Positions 43,039 to 47,455 of a stretch of 47,455 nucleotides of DNA are shown one piece after another. Position numbers and translations under genes: made by a program. Each line of letters opens with the position of its first letter. Within the stretch, counting starts at the first letter, position 1. Source of the stretch: Crocinitomicaceae bacterium (GTDB taxonomy: Bacteria; Bacteroidota; Bacteroidia; Flavobacteriales_D; Crocinitomicaceae); assembly GCA_029247685.1 (NCBI GenBank), contig JAQWKT010000068.1, forward strand, positions 1-47,455, written 5' to 3'. Below the pieces are notes generated by a model. That model was not told where the DNA came from, did no database searches, and was given only the letters and a program-made list of their open reading frames with translations.

Positions 43039-45288
43039 ATGGCAAAAGTCCGAAAAAAAGAGGCCTTAGAATATCATTCTCTAGGAAGGCCAGGAAAAAT
43101 TGAGGTTGTTCCAACAAAGCCTTATGCATCCCAATTAGATCTTTCTTTAGCATATTCACCTGGAGTAGCAGAACCCTGTTTGAAAATAGCAGAAAATAAA
43201 GACGATGCGTATAAATATACAAGTAAATCAAATCTTGTTGCGGTTATTAGTAATGGAACGGCAGTTTTAGGCCTTGGAGATATTGGTCCTGAAGCGTCTA
43301 AACCTGTAATGGAAGGAAAGGGAGTGCTTTTTAAGATTTTTGCAGATATTGATGTTTTTGACATTGAAGTGGATGCAAAGGACCCAGAAAAATTTATTGA
43401 AACGGTAAAAGCTATTGCTCCAACATTTGGCGGAATTAACTTAGAAGATATTAAAGCTCCAGAGGCTTTTTTAATAGAAGAAAGATTAAAAAAAGAGTTG
43501 GATATTCCTGTCATGCATGACGACCAACATGGAACTGCAATTATTTCCTCGGCGGCCTTGTTAAATGCATTGGAATTAGCTGAAAAAAAAATTGAAAAGG
43601 TAAAAATAGTTATCTCTGGCGCCGGTCCCTCTGCTCTTTCTTGTGCTGGGCTGTACCTATCATTAGGAGCTAAAAAGGAAAACATTTTCATGTATGACTC
43701 AAAAGGCCTTCTTTTTAAGGGGAGAGAAAATCTTGATAAAAACAAGCAAGTTTTTGCTGTTCATCAAAAAGAATTGTCATTTGAAGATTCATTTTTAGAT
43801 GCGGATGTTTTTTTGGGCTTAAGTAGAGGAGGGCTAGTTTCAAAAGAAATGGTATCTAGCATGGCAAAAAACCCAATCGTATTTGCTCTTGCAAATCCAG
43901 AGCCTGAAATAGCTTATAAAGATGCTACTTCTGTAAGAGAAGATATTTTAATGGCAACCGGTCGTTCTGATCATCCCAATCAAGTGAACAATGTTTTGGG
44001 TTTTCCATTTATTTTTAGAGGTGCCCTAGACGTTAGAGCTTCGACAATTAATGAAGAAATGAAATTAGCGGCAGTGTATGCGATTGCTAACCTTGCAAAA
44101 GAGTCTATTCCTGAAGAAGTGATAGAGGCTTATGGAGAAAAAAACCTGATTTTTGGTAGAGAACAGTTTATTCCAAAACCATTAGACCCAAGACTTGTTT
44201 ATCATGTTGCTCCAGCAGTAGCGAAAGCGGCAATGGATTCTGGAGTTGCTAGAGAGCCGATAGTTAACTGGGAAGGATATGAAACCCAATTAAAAAAGAG
44301 GCTTGGATTAGATAATAAGTTAATCAGAAATATTACTTCAAAAGCACAAAAAACTCCTAAAAGAGTTGTTTTTCCTGAAGGAGATAATGTTAAAATACTT
44401 AAAGCTGCTCAGGTTGCTTATGATGAAGGGGTGGCATTTCCAATTTTATTAGGAAGAGAGTCAAAAATAATGGCTTTAATTGAAGAATACGGAATAGAAC
44501 TTCCTGAAATTACCATAATCAATCCGAAAGCAGAGGAGGAAGAGGAGCGCCGAACAAGTTATGGAAAAGCCTTTTTTGAAAAAAGAAAAAGAAAAGGGTT
44601 TACTGAATTTGAATCGATTCAAATAATTCGAGAAAGAAATTATTTTGGATCTATGATGGTAAATCAAGGAGATGCCGATACGATGATTACAGGGCTAACC
44701 AAGAATTACCGATCTACCTTGCGGCCTGTTTTACAAACTATTGGATTAAAAAAAGGGGTAAATGTTGCTGCGGGGATGTATATTTTAATCACGAAAAAGG
44801 GCCCTATGTTTTTGGCTGATACAACCGTCAATCGAAATCCAAGCGCTGAAGAGATAGCAGAAATAACAATAAATGTTGCAAAAACAATAAAACGGTTAAG
44901 AGTTGTTCCTATTGTTTCGTTGTTAAGTTATTCTAATTTTGGTTCTTCTCCGGGAGACGACCCAAAGAAAATGGCAAAAGCGATAAGTATAATCCATAAA
45001 GCAGAGCCGGAGTTAATTGTTGATGGAGAAATGCAAGCTAATTTTGCTCTAAACAAAGAGTTGTTAAATGAAAAGTTCCCTTTTTCTTTACTTTCCAAAA
45101 AAGAAGCAAACACCCTAATATTTCCAAATTTATCTTCGGGAAATATTTCCTACAAGTTAATGCAACAGATTACGGATGGAGATGCGATAGGTCCAATTTT
45201 AATAGGCCTTAATAAGCCTGTGCATGTATTGCAATTAGGTTGTTCTGTCAGAGAAATTGTTAATATGGTTAAAGTTGCAGTTATTTAG
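43039..45288 (+). CDS. maeB: NADP-dependent malic enzyme with phosphotransacetylase-like domain
   Basis: A 749-residue MaeB-type enzyme that decarboxylates malate to pyruvate with NADP reduction. The malic enzyme part (residues 1 to about 425) has LAYSPGVAEPCLKI, GTAVLGLGDIGP, HDDQHGTAI, the nucleotide loop ISGAGPSALSCAG and FALANPEPEI. From about 430 on is a phosphotransacetylase-like domain (RVVFPEGDNVKILKAA, GDADTMITGLTKNY), which in known hybrids is regulatory and binds acetyl-CoA rather than being catalytic. It is followed after 14 nt by ruvA and then sprA, an order I recall from flavobacteria. Confidence 0.96.
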   Translation: MAKVRKKEALEYHSLGRPGKIEVVPTKPYASQLDLSLAYSPGVAEPCLKIAENKDDAYKYTSKSNLVAVISNGTAVLGLGDIGPEASKPVMEGKGVLFKIFADIDVFDIEVDAKDPEKFIETVKAIAPTFGGINLEDIKAPEAFLIEERLKKELDIPVMHDDQHGTAIISSAALLNALELAEKKIEKVKIVISGAGPSALSCAGLYLSLGAKKENIFMYDSKGLLFKGRENLDKNKQVFAVHQKELSFEDSFLDADVFLGLSRGGLVSKEMVSSMAKNPIVFALANPEPEIAYKDATSVREDILMATGRSDHPNQVNNVLGFPFIFRGALDVRASTINEEMKLAAVYAIANLAKESIPEEVIEAYGEKNLIFGREQFIPKPLDPRLVYHVAPAVAKAAMDSGVAREPIVNWEGYETQLKKRLGLDNKLIRNITSKAQKTPKRVVFPEGDNVKILKAAQVAYDEGVAFPILLGRESKIMALIEEYGIELPEITIINPKAEEEEERRTSYGKAFFEKRKRKGFTEFESIQIIRERNYFGSMMVNQGDADTMITGLTKNYRSTLRPVLQTIGLKKGVNVAAGMYILITKKGPMFLADTTVNRNPSAEEIAEITINVAKTIKRLRVVPIVSLLSYSNFGSSPGDDPKKMAKAISIIHKAEPELIVDGEMQANFALNKELLNEKFPFSLLSKKEANTLIFPNLSSGNISYKLMQQITDGDAIGPILIGLNKPVHVLQLGCSVREIVNMVKVAVI

Positions 45289-45302
45289 AAAACACATAAA
45301 AT

Positions 45303-45878
45303 ATGATAGGTAGACTTAATGGAAAATTGATAGAAAAATCCCCGACAGAATTATTAATTGAATGTGGTGGTGTTGGTTACGAAGTAAAAATATCTTTGAA
45401 TACATTTACCTCTCTTTCGGATAATGAACAAATTAAAATTTTCACCAAACTTATTGTTAGAGAAGATGCTAATATTTTATATGGCTTTCAATCAAAAGAA
45501 GAACGGGAGATGTTTAATCAATTAATCAGTGTTTCGGGCATAGGTCCAAATACTGCTATGATTATGTTATCCTCTTTAACTCCCTATGAAATAGCGACAG
45601 CAATTCAGAATGAAGAGGTAAATATTATTCAGAGCGTAAAAGGAATAGGTGCAAAAACAGCACAGCGAGTCATTGTGGATTTAAAAGGAAAATCGACATT
45701 AGTTGAAGCAAGCACCCAAAATTTCACTGAAAAAAGCAATACAATTCATTTTGATGCGTTAACTGCCTTAGTGTCTCTTGGTTTTGATAAACGGGCAGCA
45801 GAAAGAGCGTTGAAAAAGGCTTCTGATGAAGTAAGCACGGTTGAAGGATTAATTAAAGAAGCACTGAAAGTATTATAA
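45303..45878 (+). CDS. ruvA: Holliday junction branch migration protein RuvA
   Basis: A 191-residue RuvA. The N-terminal OB domain starts MIGRLNGKLIEKSPTELLIE and includes GVGYEVKIS. Two helix-hairpin-helix motifs follow (ISVSGIGPNTAMIML and VKGIGAKTAQRVIVDLKGK). The C-terminal domain that contacts RuvB is present (DALTALVSLGFDKRAAERAL). It binds Holliday junctions as a tetramer and loads RuvB. The sprA start codon follows 1 nt after its stop. Confidence 0.97.
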   Translation: MIGRLNGKLIEKSPTELLIECGGVGYEVKISLNTFTSLSDNEQIKIFTKLIVREDANILYGFQSKEEREMFNQLISVSGIGPNTAMIMLSSLTPYEIATAIQNEEVNIIQSVKGIGAKTAQRVIVDLKGKSTLVEASTQNFTEKSNTIHFDALTALVSLGFDKRAAERALKKASDEVSTVEGLIKEALKVL

Positions 45879-45879
45879 A

Positions 45880-47455
45880 GTGATTTGTTCAAATAAGGTT
45901 TATTTTCTTAGAGGTCTTGGTCTTTGGATGTTTTTGATAATGTTCTGGGCACCAGCTAGCTATTTTTCTCAAGATAGCACCTTGATTTACCCAATAATAA
46001 ACCCTTTTGATCCAACAACAAATAGTCCTCAAAGTTTTGATTTGGGAGATCCATCTTCCTTAACGCAAAATATTGTTTATGATCCTATCTCTGGACGATA
46101 TATTTTCACCGAAACATTTGGAGAAGGGATGAATTACAGGCCGCCTTCCATGATGACTCTTGAAGAGTATATAGAGTATGATAAAAAGACAAGCATCATT
46201 GAGAATTGGGAAGAAAAGATTGATGAACAAACGGAAGAAGGTCGTCCATTTGAACTTCCAATAAAAATACCAGGAAAAGCCTTTAAAAACTTTTTTGGAT
46301 CCGATCAAATTACGATTCGCCCTCAAGGCTCTGTCGAGATTTCATTTGGTTTAAATTCTTCAAGATATGATAATCCAATTCTTCCATTGGCTCAAAGAAG
46401 AATAACTCGTTTTGATTTTCAACAACAAATTCAAATGAACTTGGTAGGCCAGATAGGGACTAAACTTAAAATAGGAACAAGTTATAATACCCAAGCTGCT
46501 TTTGACTTTGATAATATTTCAAAATTAGAACATACTGGCGATGAGGATGAAATACTTCAAAAAATTGCACTTGGAAATGTTTCTTTAGATTTGCCTACAG
46601 CACTAATACAAGGTTCACAAACACTTTTTGGAGCAAAAACCCAATTAAAATTTGGTAGAGCAACCATCGATTTAATAGCGGCATCTTCCAAGGGGAAACG
46701 ACAAGAAATTAACATTACTGGCCAGGCACAAATTCAGCAATTTGAGATGAATGCGGATAACTATGAAGCGAATAGGCATTACTTTTTAAATTTATACCAT
46801 CATCAACATTATGATGAGGCAATGTCTACTCTTCCTGTTGTTAGCTCTACTGCATATATTACAAGAATAGAAGTTTGGTTAACCAATCGAACAAATAACA
46901 CAGAAAATACCAGAAACATAGTTGCTTTTTCAGACATAGGAGAATCTAAACAAGACAATTGTCAAGGAGATCCAGGAGGATACTCGCCCTCTGAAATGCC
47001 TGATAATTCGTCGAATTCTCTTTATCAATGGGCCTCCACCCAGCCGGTCATAAGAGCATTTTCTAATTCGGTAAGTGTTTTAAGTACTCAAGTTACCGCC
47101 CCAGGGCCTTTTAATCAGGCGGTTCATTATGAAAAAGTAGAAAACGCAAGGAAATTATCCGATCAAGAGTTTTCTTATAATGCTTTATTAGGAACAATTT
47201 CTTTAAACTCTCCACTTAATAACGATGAGGTTTTAGCAGTTGCATATGAATATACCTATAGAGGTGAAACCTATCAAGTTGGAGAATTATCCACGGATGG
47301 TGCTTCGGGTAAAGAGGCGTTAATATTAAAGTTGCTTAAACCTACCATTACGAATCCTAATAATAAAATATGGGACTTAATGATGAAAAATGTTTATTCC
47401 ATAGGTGCTTATCAATTAGACCAAGAAGGATTTAGAATGGATTTACTTTATAATA
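45880..47455 (+). CDS. sprA: T9SS outer-membrane translocon SprA, 5' part (runs off window)
   Basis: The open frame starts with GTG at 45880, 1 nt after the ruvA stop, and runs 525 codons to the window end. The GTG gives a plausible signal peptide (KVYFLRGLGLWMFLIMFWAPA, then SYFSQD); the ATG at 45928 would cut off its basic part. SprA-type sequence follows: NIVYDPISGRYIFTETFGEG, ITIRPQGSVEISFGLNSSR, RRITRFDFQQQIQMNLVGQIG and KLKIGTSYNTQAAFDFDN. SprA is the giant outer-membrane barrel that exports T9SS cargo such as those coded elsewhere in this window, and is needed for gliding in flavobacteria. The full protein would be about 2,400 residues. Confidence 0.93.
   Translation, partial: MICSNKVYFLRGLGLWMFLIMFWAPASYFSQDSTLIYPIINPFDPTTNSPQSFDLGDPSSLTQNIVYDPISGRYIFTETFGEGMNYRPPSMMTLEEYIEYDKKTSIIENWEEKIDEQTEEGRPFELPIKIPGKAFKNFFGSDQITIRPQGSVEISFGLNSSRYDNPILPLAQRRITRFDFQQQIQMNLVGQIGTKLKIGTSYNTQAAFDFDNISKLEHTGDEDEILQKIALGNVSLDLPTALIQGSQTLFGAKTQLKFGRATIDLIAASSKGKRQEINITGQAQIQQFEMNADNYEANRHYFLNLYHHQHYDEAMSTLPVVSSTAYITRIEVWLTNRTNNTENTRNIVAFSDIGESKQDNCQGDPGGYSPSEMPDNSSNSLYQWASTQPVIRAFSNSVSVLSTQVTAPGPFNQAVHYEKVENARKLSDQEFSYNALLGTISLNSPLNNDEVLAVAYEYTYRGETYQVGELSTDGASGKEALILKLLKPTITNPNNKIWDLMMKNVYSIGAYQLDQEGFRMDLLYN

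Noticed and set aside
43122-43745. 207-residue open frame antisense to maeB
   Set aside because: It is a mirror of a conserved enzyme gene, with no family resemblance, start context or promoter.

Overview
The window is AT-rich DNA from a Bacteroidota genome, most likely order Flavobacteriales (family not resolvable from sequence alone). Four things point there. Several secreted proteins end in type IX secretion (T9SS) sorting domains, and the T9SS translocon gene sprA is present. Several genes carry Bacteroidota-type promoters (TTTG, about 19 nt, TAnnTTTG). The ATP synthase genes run atpBEFHAG without atpDC nearby. maeB-ruvA-sprA is a gene order I recall from flavobacteria. No mobile element, CRISPR array or phage gene was seen.

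Layout. 1-1306 (-): 5' part of a large PKD/Ig-like surface protein. 1575-6584 (+): CapA-family lipoprotein, a small unknown protein, site-2 protease RseP and a PaaZ-type ALDH-MaoC fusion. 6579-7334 (-): truA, divergent from a DMT transporter (7434-8306). 8349-12979 (-): ribD, lysS and a PhoD-type phosphatase carrying a T9SS tail. 13108-15506 (+): flavin reductase, a DUF3127 protein ending in an SSB-like DDLPF tail, and a T9SS cargo. 15521-15892: RNase P RNA. 15945-16772: double-domain universal stress protein, followed by a bidirectional terminator.

16846-28929 (-): a T9SS cargo; then, reading downstream along the minus strand from 28929, a small membrane protein, a secreted protein, atpB-E-F-H-A-G, a LuxR-type response regulator, an S41 peptidase-like protein, a glutamine transaminase K-like aminotransferase and a frameshifted omega-amidase-like nitrilase overlapping it by ATGA. 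29034-32065 (+): a strong promoter, tRNA-Leu(UAG), a hairpin, trigger factor, then a TPR/PD40 protein. 32114-39570 (-): two large T9SS cargos, a small secreted protein and a secreted DNA/RNA nuclease. 39701-42976 (+): deoC, a catalytic ALDH and a shortened ALDH with no active site, which together look like a split ALDH16 for deoxyribose catabolism. 43039-47455 (+): malic enzyme, ruvA and the start of sprA.

Much of the window is core housekeeping (ATP synthase, LysRS, RNase P, trigger factor, TruA, RuvA) interleaved with surface and secreted proteins. The best leads are the DUF3127 protein with an SSB-type tail, the single-base frameshift in the omega-amidase partner, the split ALDH16 operon, and the tRNA-Leu/hairpin/tig arrangement in which trigger factor has almost no room for its own promoter. 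I did not find a convincing new multi-gene defence or mobile system.
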